A stretch of 64,000 nucleotides of DNA from Ariolimax columbianus (lineage: Eukaryota; Mollusca; Gastropoda; Stylommatophora; Arionidae). Positions 22,610 to 34,141 of the stretch are shown here, in pieces (within the stretch, counting starts at the first letter, position 1; each line of letters starts with the position of its first letter). Where the stretch lies: assembly GCA_036924085.1 (NCBI GenBank), contig JAVGWX010000011.1, forward strand, positions 32,238,386 through 32,302,385, written 5' to 3'. The position numbers were made by a program, and so were the translations under genes. Below the pieces are notes generated by a model. That model was not told the origin of the DNA. It did not search any database and worked only from the letters and a program-made list of their open reading frames with translations.

Positions 22610-23045
22610 TGAGGAAAGACAAGCTCATAATAGGAACATGGAATGACTCACTTAATAAAATGATTAAATATAACGCTTGAAAAGACTGGAGGCAGTTCTT
22701 CAATGAACTGGCAACACATCTGAAAGTGCAGCAACAGAGAGCAACAGCAGATATCTTCAACAGATTACATGACAGTTATGACAATAAACCACATACTAAA
22801 AATTCACCAATCAGAGATAAACACGGCAACATTCTTACTACAGAAAAAGAGCAGATGGAACGTTGGGCACAATATTTTACAGATATATTAAATAGATCAC
22901 ATCCCACAACACCCCCTAGTTTTGAAAACGAAACAGATATACCACTCTTAATGGTGTCCTGTGCCGAATTTACACGCGCAGAAATAAAAAAAAGTCATCC
23001 ACAAACTAAAGACAGCAAGGGATGATGAGATAACTGGTGAAATGT
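22610..23045 (+). pseudogene. LINE fragment (EN-RT linker)
   Basis: 'RATADIFNRLHDSY', 'SPIRDKHGNILTTEKEQMER', 'WAQYFTDILNR' and then, in a shifted frame, a degenerate 'ARDDEITGEMLKATDYG' match the linker upstream of RT in RTE/L2-like LINEs. The fragment stops where LINE-D begins. Confidence 0.65.
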
Positions 23046-23984
23046 TAAAAGCCACAGATTATGGCGTTACCATCGTAGGCTCTCACATGCATAGCGCAGG
23101 GTGGGTACAAATGCGGCACGGTAGACATTCAGCTTAGTCATTTTGCTGATTCCTCGACGTTCCCATACTATTGAGCGCATTCGACCAAAAGCTGTGCTGG
23201 CCTTTGCTATTCTATTAGCCAGATCATCAGCATTAGTCACTGATCTCTACAGCGTGCTTCCGAGGTAGATACATTTTTCAACCGCTTGTAATTTCTGTCC
23301 CTTTAATGTAACTACTGGCTCTTTAAACGATGTGCCTGGTGACGGTTGATACATGATTTCAGTTTTCTTCGTGCTAATTGTCAAGCAAAAGTTGTCAAGA
23401 GCAGCAGAGAACCGGTCCATAGTCTGCTGCCTTTTCTGTTCTGAGCTACTGTTCTGAGCACAGTCATTCGCAAACATGAGTTCGCATATCGTGTCGTGCA
23501 TCACCTTGGTCTTTATTGGTATGACATACTTAATTTTATTGAAAGCCTCTGTCAAAATAGCTGAAAACATCATACTTGAACAGTGTCGGAGCAAGTGCAC
23601 ATCCCTGTTTTAAGCCGTTGTTGATCTCGAAGGATGGAGAGATCTCGCCGCTGTCAAGTACACGTGCGCGCATGCCCTCGTAGAGCTGTTTCCCCACAGT
23701 TAGAAATTTGCTAGGACAGCCAAATTTAGACATGATCTGCCGTAGCCTACCTCTGCTGACCGTATCAAATGCCTTTGTGAAGTCAATGAACGTAATATAG
23801 AGCTCGCGGTTATGTTCTCGGCATTTCTACTGCGCCCGACGCTCTGCAAATATCATGTCCACAATTCCTCGACCAACTCTAAGTCCACACTGACTTTCCA
23901 TGAGGTGATGGTCTAGCTCAAGATGTTTGTTCAGGCGGTTGAGCAGCACGCGCGCCAGGATCTTTCTGGCATTAGGCATTCCGC

Positions 23985-24325
23985 AGTGATTGTCACACTT
24001 CTGGCGATTGCTGTTTCTCTTGTAGATATGATTGTCACACTTCTGGCGATTGCTGTTTCTCTTGTAGATATGATTGTCACACTTCTGGCGATTGCTGTTT
24101 CTCTTGTAGATATGATTGTCACACTTCTGGCGATTGCTGTTTCTCTTGTAGATATGATTGTCACACTTCTAGCGATTGCTGTTTCTCTTGTAGATATGAT
24201 TGTCACACTTCTGGCGATTGCTGTTTCTCTTGTAGATATGATTGTCACACTTCTGACGATTGCTGTTTCTCTTGTAGATATGATTGTCACACTTCTGGCG
24301 ATTGCTGTTTCTCTTGTAGATATGC
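23985..24325. repeat. 42-bp minisatellite grown from LINE-D coding sequence
   Basis: About eight near-perfect tandem copies of a 42-bp unit, ATTGTCACACTTCTGGCGAT plus TGCTGTTTCTCTTGTAGATA plus TG. Rare single changes occur (TAGCG, TGACG). Its complement contains CATATCTACAAGAGAAA and GTGTGACAAT, matching a single-copy stretch of LINE-D copy 2 at about 59437-59479 (RT N-terminal motif 'HIYKRKINRQKCDN'). It is therefore a local amplification inside the LINE. Because 42 is divisible by three, it stays open in several frames and gives a 14-residue repeat with no known function. Confidence 0.9.
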
Positions 24326-24500
24326 ACTATCGACGTATCCTTCATTTCCGTGGGACTACTGCTTCAGCTCACATGGTGCAGAAAAGTTCAGTGAGCCTTT
24401 TGGTGAGACCTGTTCCTGGTGCTGTATACACATCTGCTGGTCAGCTAAACAGGCTTTTTCAGGAACAAGATTGTATGGCCTTCATCCTCAGCTATGATAT

Positions 24501-26405
24501 ATTCTTCTTCTCTGTACGCTGTCAGACGTCAACTTGAATTTGTTCGAAGAACGCAGCAGTCATCATGAGGCTGTCGACACTGCCATGGAGCTTGTCTAGT
24601 GTTGGTACTGGTGATGGCCACATGTGCTTTCTCTGGTCCTCTTATGTCTGGCAATTTTGCAGCAGATGTTCAGTTGTCATTTTCCCTGTACCACAGGTGC
24701 ATTCATCAGTAGCACCTATCTTCAGTTTATTGAATAAATGGTACCTCAGTCTGTTGTGGCCTGTGCGGAGTCGGAAGACCACAACCTGCTCTCTTCTGTT
24801 AACTGGTAATAGGCATCGTTTTTTTGTGTAGCCAGTATGCTTTTTTTCCCATTTGGCCATGTATCTGGCCCTAATATACCTTTTGGACTCTTCGTAGGTC
24901 ACACTAGAATCTGGTTATGGTAACCTTACACCTTCTTTTGCCAGTCTGTCTGCCTCCTCGTTGCCTTGAATTTTACAGTAGGATGAAACCCACTGTACCA
25001 CTACTCTTTTTGGTGCGGACTGCTGGCATAGTTGACAGAGTACTGCTCTTAAATCATTAAGTTCAGTATTTTTCAGGTTTTTCAGTGCTGAAACCACAGG
25101 CAGGGCATCTGTAAACATGGCTATCTGGTTTTCATTGCTTTCACCTGTCAGCATTGCTTCTACTGCAGCCTTCAATGCCCCTGCCTCTGCTCTGAATTTG
25201 CTCGAGAATTTTCCAGTTACAACTGACATTGTTACCTTTCTACCGTTTATTAGGTTCAGGAATACCCCTCCCCCGCCATTCTCTTTTGTGTTTGTTGCAG
25301 ATCCGTCGGTGTATGCATGGGTCCAGTCCATGTTTGGGTAGTATTTCGCTATGTACCTTAGGGTCATGTCTCTTCTTTCTTTTTCAGTCATGGCTTGGTT
25401 TTGAAGTTTGCTGATTTTATCAAAGTTCGCCTTTGCTGCTGTTGCCTATGCCACAATGCCATACTCGAGAACTGGTCTCACTCTTCCAGTGTACAGTTTC
25501 TTTAGTATTCTTTCGTCTACTCCCCAGCTTGTGCCAGCAAGTTTCCTCATGATCGGCATTCTTTGTCTTGCTCTCATTCGGTTTCTCTCGATCTGAGTTT
25601 TCCATGGCATGCACCAATCAAATGTGATGCCCAAGGTGTTTGGGTTGTCGTTCAGCCGCAGATATTTGCCATTAAGACTTATTTTCGTGTTCTGTTGTTT
25701 ATTTGAAAGGGAGAATATCGTACATGTTGATTTTTCTTCATTTATTTTGACCAGCCATGATTTCACCCACTCCTCCGATTGTTTGCTACGGTGAGATTTT
25801 CTTCAGAGTTCCACAAAGCCAGATCGTCTGCAAACATGGAGCTGTGGTCTCTTTTTGGTATATTCTCTATTATGTTGTTTATATACACCAGAAAAAGTGT
25901 GGATGGCAGTACTCGCCCTTGGGATACTCCTTGCTCCAGTGTCACCTTTTTGCTCATCTGCCCTTGCACTTGAACTCTGGCTGTTCTGTTTTCGAGGTAG
26001 TGGCTGTTCCATCTGTACATTTTTCCAGAAAGTTCACTTCTTTGTAGCTTGACTTTATGCTTGACTTGTATGCTTGACTCTTTTCACATCTTGTCAAATG
26101 CCGTCTCTAAATCCACCCAAAGCACTACTGTATGTTTTTTTCTCTTGGTAAGCATTCTCTATTTCCTGCGCTGTGAGAGTGATCTGGTCCTCAGTGGATC
26201 TGTGTTGTCTAAATCCTGCTTGCTGTGGAATTAATATGTGCTTTGCTTCCAGGTGCCACATCAGTCTGATATTTATCATGCGCTCCATCAATTTACCTAC
26301 ACAGCTCAGTAGACTGATAGGCCTGTATCCATTTGGATCTGTTCTATCTTTTTCTTTCTTTGGTACTGGTATAAGTATAGCATCTTTCCATGCATGCGGT
26401 ACTTT
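24501..26405 (-). mobile_element. LINE-A copy inserted in LINE-D copy 1
   Basis: The 3' tail at 24501 reads complement of GAGAAGAAGAAT. Upstream come the C-terminal Cys/His region, RNase H ('MDWTHAYTDGSATNTKENGG', 'FRAEAGALKAAVEAM', 'CKIQGNEEADRLAKEG'), the RT connector, 'SSMFADDLALWNSEENLT' (about 25860-25810) and 'PNGYRPISLLSCVGKLMERM' (26360-26270). It is truncated at about 26405 inside the EN-RT linker. Frameshifts and small deletions make it older than copy 1. About 150 bp of LINE-D sequence is present on both sides (24345-24500 and 26425-26594), an unusually long flanking duplication. Confidence 0.85.
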
Positions 26406-27418
26406 CCGGCAATAGGCAGCAGTGAAATTCCGTGGTGCAGAATGTGCTGCCACGTGATGCAGAAAAGTTAAGTAGGCCTTTTGATGAGACGTGTTTGTTC
26501 CTTCTGCTGTGTACACTTCTGCTGGTATTGCGTCAGCTTCACAGGCTTGTTCAGGAGAAAGAGATTTGATGGCCTTCATCCTCAGATATGATATCCATGG
26601 CCGTGTTCATTTCTACCTGGGGCATGTGTTGGATGGCCTCTTCATTTATGGATGATGGACTGTTAATAACGTTGCAGAAATGCTCCACCCACCTGAGCTT
26701 TCTCTGGTATCAGCAATCCATCGATGTTGCGAACTGGAAAGATACCAGATCGCTGTGTACAATAGGGTGATTTCAGCGTTGCGTAGAACCCTTAGAGGTC
26801 ATGGCGCACAGCAAACGACTTTATCTCATCTGCCTGTCTGCTTAGCCAGGAATCTTGTAACTCTCCGAGTCTCGTTTAAACTGTTCTTTGAGCGCTAGTA
26901 AAGGCCATTTTCTTTAACAATGACGTTGTGTCAATTTGAAGAGTCCTGTGCTCTTGACGCTTTGCGTCGAGAATAATCTTAATTTCGCCATCATTTTCGT
27001 CTAACCAGTTCTTGTGATTTCGTGGAGATGGAAAAAGGTGTTTTAACGCTGTAGACTAAACAGTGTCCCTTAGAATCGCTCAGTTTTAATCAATGCTGGA
27101 GTTTCTAAGCTGAATCCCATTCAGTCTGGTTTTTAGCTCATCAACGAAACTGTTTCAAATAGAGTCCCACTTTAGCTTTTCCACATTTAGTCTCCCCGGT
27201 GCTTTTGTCTCTTAGTTATTTTGACATCACTTCACGTTGTTGTTTTTCTAGGTGGAAGTCGGAAGATGGTGTTGGTAAGGATAAGCTCATTTGTGGCACA
27301 TGTATTCAGTATGTGTAGGCCGTTGCCTTTACATTTACCAATGCTATTTCGACCAATAGTGCCATCCCACGCAGTGTAGTCTGCACCAACTATGGCGTTA
27401 AAATCACTTAGCAGAATC

Positions 27419-27647
27419 TTCTTCTTCTTCGTATGCTGTCAAACGTCAACCTGTATTTTTCAGCGGTCATCCTGAGGCTGTCGACACTGCCATAGAGCTT
27501 GTCTAGTGTTGCCACTGGTGATGTTCACATCTGCTTTCTCTGATTCTCGTATGTCGGGCAGTTTTGCCGCAAATGTTCAACGGTCATTTTCCCGGTACCA
27601 CACCAGCATTCGTCAGTGCCACCTATCTTCAATTTGTTGAATAGGTG
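27419..27647 (-). mobile_element. LINE-A 3' end
   Basis: CTTCTTCTTCGTATGCTGTC is the complement of the LINE-A tail, followed by the C-terminal Cys/His region and ending at the coding position corresponding to ACCTATTCAACAAATTG. It abuts the left TSD of the composite insertion. Confidence 0.85.
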
Positions 27648-27673
27648 AGTAGTATATAACGCTCCATTCGAGT
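27648..27673 (+). repeat. 26-bp direct repeat, left copy
   Basis: AGTAGTATATAACGCTCCAT followed by TCGAGT, identical to 28083-28108. It sits at the junction between a minus LINE-A 3' piece and a plus LINE-A RNase H piece. Confidence 0.9.
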
Positions 27674-28082
27674 GTGACAGGTAAAAAGAATGAAAGCCAT
27701 ATAGTCCTGCTTACAGATGCCCTGGCCGTAGTCACAGCACTAAAAAGCCAAAAAAATATTGATCGTAATGATTTAAAAGCAGTACTCTGTCAACTATGCC
27801 AGCAGTCCGCACCAAAATGAGTAGTGGTACAGTGGGTTCCATCCCACTGTAACATCCAAGGCAACGAGGAGGTAGACAGACTGGCAAAAGAAGTTGCAAG
27901 ACTACCACAACCAGATACTAGTGTGACATACGAAGAGTCAAAAAGGCTTATTAGAGCTAGATACATGACCAAATGGGAAACAGAACATACTGGCTACACC
28001 AAAAAAGATGCCTATTACCAGTTGAACAGAAGAGAGCAGGTCGTGTTCTTCAGACTTCCACAATAGATTGAGGTACCATCTA
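27674..28082 (+). pseudogene. LINE-A RNase H fragment, inverted relative to its 3' end
   Basis: It encodes 'SHIVLLTDALAVV'-like text, 'VQWVPSHCNIQGNEEVDRLA', 'MTKWETEHTGYTKKDAYYQL' and 'NRREQVV'. It ends at GAGGTACCATCTA, within about 5 bases of where the neighbouring minus-strand 3' piece begins. The two pieces are thus adjacent in the parent element but head in opposite directions. Confidence 0.85.
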
Positions 28083-28108
28083 AGTAGTATATAACGCTCC
28101 ATTCGAGT
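28083..28108 (+). repeat. 26-bp direct repeat, right copy
   Basis: Identical to 27648-27673. The pair brackets a 409-bp LINE-A fragment and looks like a target-site duplication. Confidence 0.9.
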
Positions 28109-28194
28109 CGTTTTGCGGCACTGTTTTGCTATATAATTTACATATGATCCACACGCTTAGTACGGTTCCTGGTGCTTATGTAATAGTCATATGA

Positions 28195-28700
28195 TACACA
28201 CAGGGATCGGCTTGACCTTGATTCCAGCTCGCGCTTCCGCAGATACGTAATCGACAACGAAGTTATCAACTTTTATAATTAAAAGGGGTAGCTAATTATT
28301 AATTTATTGTCCTAGTCTGCGTATTTACAATATGTTTCTTCTTCTTCTTTTATTTCTTCTTCTTCTTCTTCTTCTTTTATTTTCTTTTTCTTTATCTTCT
28401 TAATCTGATGTTTGTTCTCAATCTCCTGCTACCAAGCCCTTATCAAGGCTTTACAAGTAGCATCCAATAGTATGCCACGACTAAAAGGGGCTCCTATAGC
28501 GTGGTGGTAGATCCCTTGTTTTTCATGCCAAAGGGTTGGGGCCACACAGGGATCAGCTTGACCTTGATCCCAGCCCGCGTCTTCTCCAGATACGCAATCG
28601 CGGAGCGAAGCTATCGACTTTTATAATTAATAGGGGTAGCTAATTATTAATTTTTGTTGTTGTTGTTGTTGTTGTTGTCCGAGTCTGCGGATTTACAATA
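28195..28700. repeat. Two copies of a ~120-bp module plus triplet repeats
   Basis: ACACAGGGATC(G/A)GCTTGACC to TTTTATAATTAA and GGGGTAGCTAATTATTAATT occurs at 28197-28330 and again at 28546-28695. Both copies end with GTCTGCG(T/G)ATTTACAATAT. Between them are (TTC)n at about 28330-28395 and, within the second copy, (GTT)n at 28653-28677. The modules look like copies of a short dispersed repeat. No RNA polymerase III promoter is certain. Confidence 0.7.
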
Positions 28701-28865
28701 TTATAACAAGTAGACAAATAAGACGAAACAAAAAGATGATGGATATATACAGCTTTTATGTTTAGATCAATATCACAATGACTCGCAGGACATTTCAAGC
28801 ATCGCTTATGACAATCGTCAACAGCGACAAAAGTCGTAGTTATCGATTTTATAATTAATTGCGGT
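28690..28865. repeat. Dispersed repeat, copy 1 (second at 29860-29995)
   Basis: GTAGACAAATAAGACGAAAC, TATCACAATGACTCGCAGG and TGACAATCGTCAACAGCGAC recur at 29860-29995 in the same orientation with small differences. The second copy interrupts the L1/Tx1-like LINE, so this repeat was mobile after that LINE. Confidence 0.7.
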
Positions 28866-29149
28866 AGCTTCGCGGAAGTTATTGATTACATATTTTCAAA
28901 ATTGTGTGTATTGTTGGTTGTTTTAGGTATGCGTAGCCTGACTCAGTTTGAGGTATCATTATCAAATATAGGTGTGACGCAATATGTTTCATTCAAACAA
29001 GATTGGGTATCTTTTTTTCATACACCAGTCAAAGGGGTTTTTGTAATGGTGGATACGACAAAACACAGACATCAACAAAAACAACAGAACATTTTCTTTA
29101 TGTAATAAAAATGGTTATTAATAACAACAGCAAATTAATTTCAAAGGAC

Positions 29150-30600
29150 TTGTTGTTCCTATATAGTAACGCAGATAAGGGCAGCCCTGTCTTACCGATC
29201 TAGTTATTTGTATTGTGTCTGTAAGTGTGTGATTTATTATGAGTCTACTCTCTGGTTTGTTATATATTACTTTTAACAAATTTGTAAAATATTCTCCCAT
29301 GTTGTTTTCTTTTAGTGTTTTGTGCAGGTATTTATGTGAGACCCTGTCAAAGGCTTTCTCGTGGGCTATCGATAGTATCGCTGACTGTGTGTCTTTTTTC
29401 ATGTATGTATTGGATAGTGTCCTTTAAAAAATGTGCATGTTTACTGATACTTCTATTCTATACACTTCATGGCTGGTCTTCATGGACTAGGTGTTTCATA
29501 AAGAGTATTAGTTTGAATGTTAACGCTTTTGTTAGTATTTTGTAGTCTGTATTTAGAAAGAGGATAGGCCTATAATGTAATTATTTACTTAAGTTTTGTC
29601 TGTCTCAGGTTTAGGTATTAATGTTATGTAGGATTGATTGAAACTGTCTGGTAATTCCCTTTTCTCGGATGCCTCTTGTAAGACCCTGAGTAGGAGTGGA
29701 CTCAACACGTGGAAAATATGGAGTAGAATTCAGAGGGCAGGCCATCAGGGCCCGGACTCTTGCCTTTATAGAGAGAATTTAGAGCGTTTGTAAGAGTCTA
29801 ATGTTAACTGTTCACTAAGGGTCCGACTGTCTTGCTCGTTCAAGCATTTGGTGAAGGTCTCGTAGACAAATAAGACGAAACAAAAGATGATGGTGGATAT
29901 ATACGACTTTTGTTGTTATTGATAAATATCACAATGACTCGCAGGTCATTTCAAGCATCACTTATGACAATCGTCAACAGCGACAAAAGTATACACATGT
30001 ATAAATGTAACATTCAAATGTTGATATGAAGAGGTCGATTGACAACTACTTGTACTGTCTTGTGGTCTGTGAACGTTGTGGTATTCAGACGTTTAATTTT
30101 CGTTGTCTTTTAACTTTCGTGAATGTAAATTATGTCTAACTGGGCTGATGTACAGTGAGCACGTGTTGTCTCCTTGCCCTCGGGGTAAATTGTGTCTGTA
30201 AGTGTCTCTGAGTGCGTGCTCGTCTAGGACTTGTTGTAAAGTGTCACTTGCTTTCCTTGTTTGTTGACCCCTGTGATGCATCTAGTGGGTTTAGATTACA
30301 GTTGAAATCTCCCCCATTATTATTTTGTGTCGTTCATATTGTTGGCTTAATGTAGTTTGGAGGTTTTCGTAAAATGTATTTCGTTTTACTTTTAGTTGGA
30401 GGGGCATGAATGTTTACTAGTGTGTGTATCTTCTATGTTGTCTTTGGTTTTTATTTGTATTATTTGTATTCTACCCTGGTTATCTCTATGTGCGTGCGTT
30501 ACTTTCCACTTATCTAATGGCTGTAGTATATGCTGCAACAGTTCTTCGCTAGTCTGAACGATTGGCGATGGTTCTTTCCCAGTCATCAGGATTAATAGTT
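29150..30600 (-). mobile_element. L1/Tx1-like LINE fragment, EN to RT
   Basis: On the minus strand the endonuclease text 'KIIMGGDFNCNL' (about 30330-30290, conserved GDFN) and 'HALRDTYRHNLPRGQ' is followed by RT text 'SIAHEKAFDRVSHKYLHKTL' (catalytic Asp), 'RLIINHTLTDTIQIT' and 'SVRQGCP'. The phrasing ('AFDRVSHKYL', 'VRQGCP') is closest to L1/Tx1 proteins. It is truncated after the third RT block at about 29150, without the YADD block. A short dispersed repeat interrupts it at 29860-29995. Confidence 0.7.
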
Positions 30601-31300
30601 ATTAAAATTAATGTACCCTTCTATCTTTTTCCCCACCACATGCTCTTTTACCATTTTGCAGCTCAACATAAAGCAGTGTCGAAGGTAGACGACGAGTCAA
30701 CTTCCGGACCACATAACCAGTCCATCTCAGCTGTACACTACATATCATGTACAGGGGAGAAGGTAAAAAAAAAGTGTAATATATATATATCAGCAGTAGC
30801 AGATATTCAGATAGAGAGGGGAAACGTCATGACCTCGTCCTCGTGTACGTGTCTTTTTATATAGACATAAGATAGCGAGTATCTGTGTTGTGTATAGGTG
30901 TAGATACCATAGTTGTGGACTTTGAACATGACATTTTTCCCACCTTGGACTTGTCGCGTATTTAGGACGTCCAAAAACAAAATTGTCCTTAATTTATAAT
31001 GATTTTTTATTTAGACCCTTAGTGGTTGTTTTGTAATATACCCCGATACAGTGGTAGGTTTTTCCGGCAAAGAGAGATCATCCCAGCTACCACGCGTAGT
31101 CTAGTTTAAAAAAACCGGGACTGTATCTGTCCCGCACAACTGAAAATCGGCCTATCTATAAATATTACCTAGGCATTCATAGTAGAAACGCAACATCCGC
31201 AGTTTGGCGTACTGGTAAGACGAAAAGAAACCTATTTGTAAGGGAGATCCCAATTAATTTTCTTGTTCAACATCTTTACTTCAAAAATATAATCGACAAC
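30601..31300. other. No gene recognised
   Basis: AT-rich sequence with a short TA run at 30780-30790. I see no coding similarity here. Confidence 0.35.
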
Positions 31301-31311
31301 TACAATCATAT

Positions 31312-31588
31312 TTTTAAGTGGGGGATTAGTCGGACTAATTTATGAATCTACTGAGTATCTTTCTCTTTTTTTTTCTTCTTTTTTTTTAGAAGCCAATCTA
31401 AAATATTGTTACAGCTTTCACAGTTGCAGTATATTGTATATATGCACAGATGGTAACGGTATCACACTAAATAAACAAGACATAGTTACAATACGTTGAC
31501 CTTTATCACGTATTAGAGGATAACAAAAGAGTAAAACACTCAGTAGATTCATGAATTACCCCGACTACTTTCCCACTTTAAAAATTGA
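31312..31588. mobile_element. MITE-like element with ~45-bp inverted repeats
   Basis: The left arm TTTTTAAGTGGGGGATTAGT through ATGAATCTACTGAGT (about 31312-31358) is matched, in inverse complement, by ACTCAGTAGATTCATGAATT through CCCACTTTAAAAA (about 31533-31581). The arms share roughly 80 percent of positions by eye and enclose about 175 bp with no coding content. A short element with long terminal inverted repeats fits a non-autonomous DNA transposon. The flanking duplication is unclear, so the superfamily is open. Confidence 0.6.
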
Positions 31589-31619
31589 TACCTTATATAT
31601 TTAAATGATACATTAACAA

Positions 31620-34094
31620 ACTATGGAAGTTAGTCAGAGCCATGAATGACGAAACACCGTCAAATAAACAAATTACCATCAAGCAGGGCGAGAACTTGCT
31701 CACTGGAAAAAAACTAGCAAACGCCTTTGCTGAACACTATGCCAAAGCGAACCACATAGATGTCCCTGCAGATAGGCATACGGACATAAATGAAGAGCAA
31801 AAGAGGCATGACAACATCAATATGGCACCAGAAGAGCATATGATGGCAAAACTTACAATGAACGAAATGGAAGAGGCCATGAGAACATTAAAGAAAAGGA
31901 AATCTCCCGGAAAAGACGGGATAACAAACGAAATGCTGATGGGGCTGGGCCAAACAGCAAAAAGGAAACTGCTATCAGTCCTGAACCAAAGCTGAAAAGG
32001 GGGAATTGTACCCCAGGCATGGAAAGACGCAGTACTGGTACCAGTACCAAAGAAAGGAAAAGATAAAACAGATCCAAATGGACACATGCCTATCAGCCTA
32101 CTGAGCTGTGTCGGCAAACTGATGGAACGTATGATAAACACCAGACTGATGTGGCATCTGGAAGAAAAACGGATACTAATTCCACAGCAAGCCGGATTTA
32201 GACAGCACAGATCAACTGAGGATCAGGTCATCCTCATAGCCCAGGAAATAGAAGATGCCTACCAGGAACAGAAACACAAAGTTGCGGTTTGGGTGGACCT
32301 GGAAAAGGCATTTGACAAAGTCTGGAAAGATGGACTTAGAGTCAAGCTAAGAAGAAGTGATGTTTGTGGGAAAATGTACAAGTGGATCAACCACTACCTC
32401 AAAAACAGAACGGCCAGAGTACAAATACAAGGGCAGATGAGCAAAAAGGTGACACTTGAGCAGGGAGTATCCCAAGGGGGAGTACTGTCACCCACACTCT
32501 TCCTGGTGTATATAAATGACATTACAGAGAATATACCAAGAAGAGTTCATAGCTCAATGTTTGCAGACGATCTGGCAATGTGGACCTCTGAAAAGAATCT
32601 CACCATAGCAAGAAATCGGATGCAGCATGCCCTAACATCGCTGGAAGAGTGGCCGAACTCATATCTGTTCAAAATAAACGAGGACAAACCCACATGTACA
32701 TTATTCTCGCTAACAATCAAACTACAAAAAACCAAATTAAGTCTAAACGGCAAATACCTTCAGCCAAACGACAACCCAAACTATCTGGGAGTCACATTTG
32801 ATCGGCGCATGACATGAAAAAGTCAGATCGAGAGAAACCGAATGAGAGCCAGAGAAAGAATAGCAATCATGAGGAAACTTGCTGGCACAAGCTGGGCAGC
32901 AAACGAAAGTATACTAAAGAAACTGTACACTGGAAGAGTGAGACCAGTTCTCGAGTATGGCATTGCGGCATGGACAACAGCAGCAAAGGCAAACTTCGAT
33001 AAAGTTAGCAAACTCCAAAACCAAGCCATGAGAGTTATAACAGGAGGCATGAAGTCAACGCCAATTGTAGAACTTGAAAAGATTACAAAACTACAATCCA
33101 TGACCGACAGAAGAGACTGCAGAGCCCAGCTGCAATCAGAGAAACTCGGAAGACTGATTAACCATCCAATGCACCAGAGACTAAACAATTTCGGAAATGA
33201 GAAGCAAAAGCGAAGAAACTTTGCAGAAATAGCCAAAGCAAAGATGCACGAAGACCCTAAGAACGCACTAACCACACCAAAACCCATCCACACTGTATGA
33301 AAACCTAGCTGGAGGCAGCATATTTTTCCAGAGGTGGTAGAAAATATACCAGGTATTGGAAACAAAAACTACCAGACTGAAAAAGAAAGAAGAGATACTA
33401 CCCTGAGTTACATAACAGTAAACTACCCAAGCATGGACTGGACCCATGCATACACCGACGGCTCCGTAACAAATACAACACAGAACGGAAGGGCAGGAGC
33501 ATTTCTGAACCTACCAAATGGCAGAGAAATAACACTGTCATTTGCTACTGGAAAATACACAAGCAATTTCAGAGCGGAAGCAGAAGCACTGAGGGCGGCA
33601 GTGGAAGAAATGGCGACAGGTAAGAGAAATGAAAGCCACATAGTCTTGCTTACAGATGCTCCAGCACTAAAAAGCCAGAAAAATACTGAACTTAATGATT
33701 TAAGAGCAGTACTCTGTCAACTATGACAGCAGGCTGCACCAAAAAGGTTAGTGGTGCAGTGGGTTCCATCCCACTGCAACATCTAAGGCAACGAGGAGGC
33801 AGACAGACTGGCAAAAGAAGGTGCAAAACTAACACAACTAGATATCAGTATGACTTACGAAGAGTCAAAACGGCTCATTAGAGCTAGATTCATGACCAAA
33901 TGGGAAACCGAACATACTGGCTACACCAAAAACGATGCCTATTACCAGTTGAACAGAAGAGAGCAGGTCGTGGTCTTCAGACTTCGCACTGGCCACAATA
34001 GACTGAGGTACCATCTATTCAACAAATTGAAGATAGGTGGCACCGACGAATACCCGTGTGGTTCCGGGAAAATGACCGGGAAAATGACCTTCGA
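31620..34094 (+). mobile_element. LINE-A copy, plus strand, EN-RT linker to C-terminus
   Basis: It starts in the linker ('MNDETPSNKQITIKQGENLL', 'RTLKKRKSPGKDGITNEMLM'). RT runs through 'MPISLLSCVGKLMERM', 'VDLEKAFDKVW' (32295-32330), 'SQGGVLSPTLF' and 'SSMFADDLAMW' (about 32550-32585). The connector follows, then RNase H at 33430-33850 ('MDWTHAYTDGSVTN', 'FRAEAEALRAAVEEM', 'LLTDAPA'). Frameshifts or stops occur at 31995, 32817, 33300, 33726 and 33786. The C-terminal Cys/His region is cut after GTTCCGGGAAAATGACC, and a duplicated GGGAAAATGACC leads into an inverted 5' leader. Confidence 0.9.
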
Positions 34095-34141
34095 TGCGTG
34101 AGGCCCGGCACTCTCGCTGCCTGGCGGGATTCCACAGGATG
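34095..34141 (-). mobile_element. LINE-A 5' leader fragment, inverted
   Basis: The complement of GGCGGGATTCCACAGGATGC and the adjoining GCCCGGCACTCTCGCTGCC matches the leader of the plus-strand LINE-A at about 43036-43085. It abuts the right TSD, so it marks the 5' edge of the composite insertion. Confidence 0.75.

Noticed and set aside
23985..24325. Evenly spaced repeats resembling a CRISPR array
   Set aside because: Units are directly contiguous with no unique spacers, and the genome is eukaryotic.
23923..24537. 204-codon frame with a repeated 14-residue hydrophobic peptide
   Set aside because: It is the antisense of LINE-D with a 42-bp minisatellite inside. The period is divisible by three, so every frame stays open.
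27419..28082. Simple twin-primed LINE inversion
   Set aside because: The adjacent breakpoints fit, but the 26-bp repeat is at the inner junction and far end, and the outer left edge has a different TSD.
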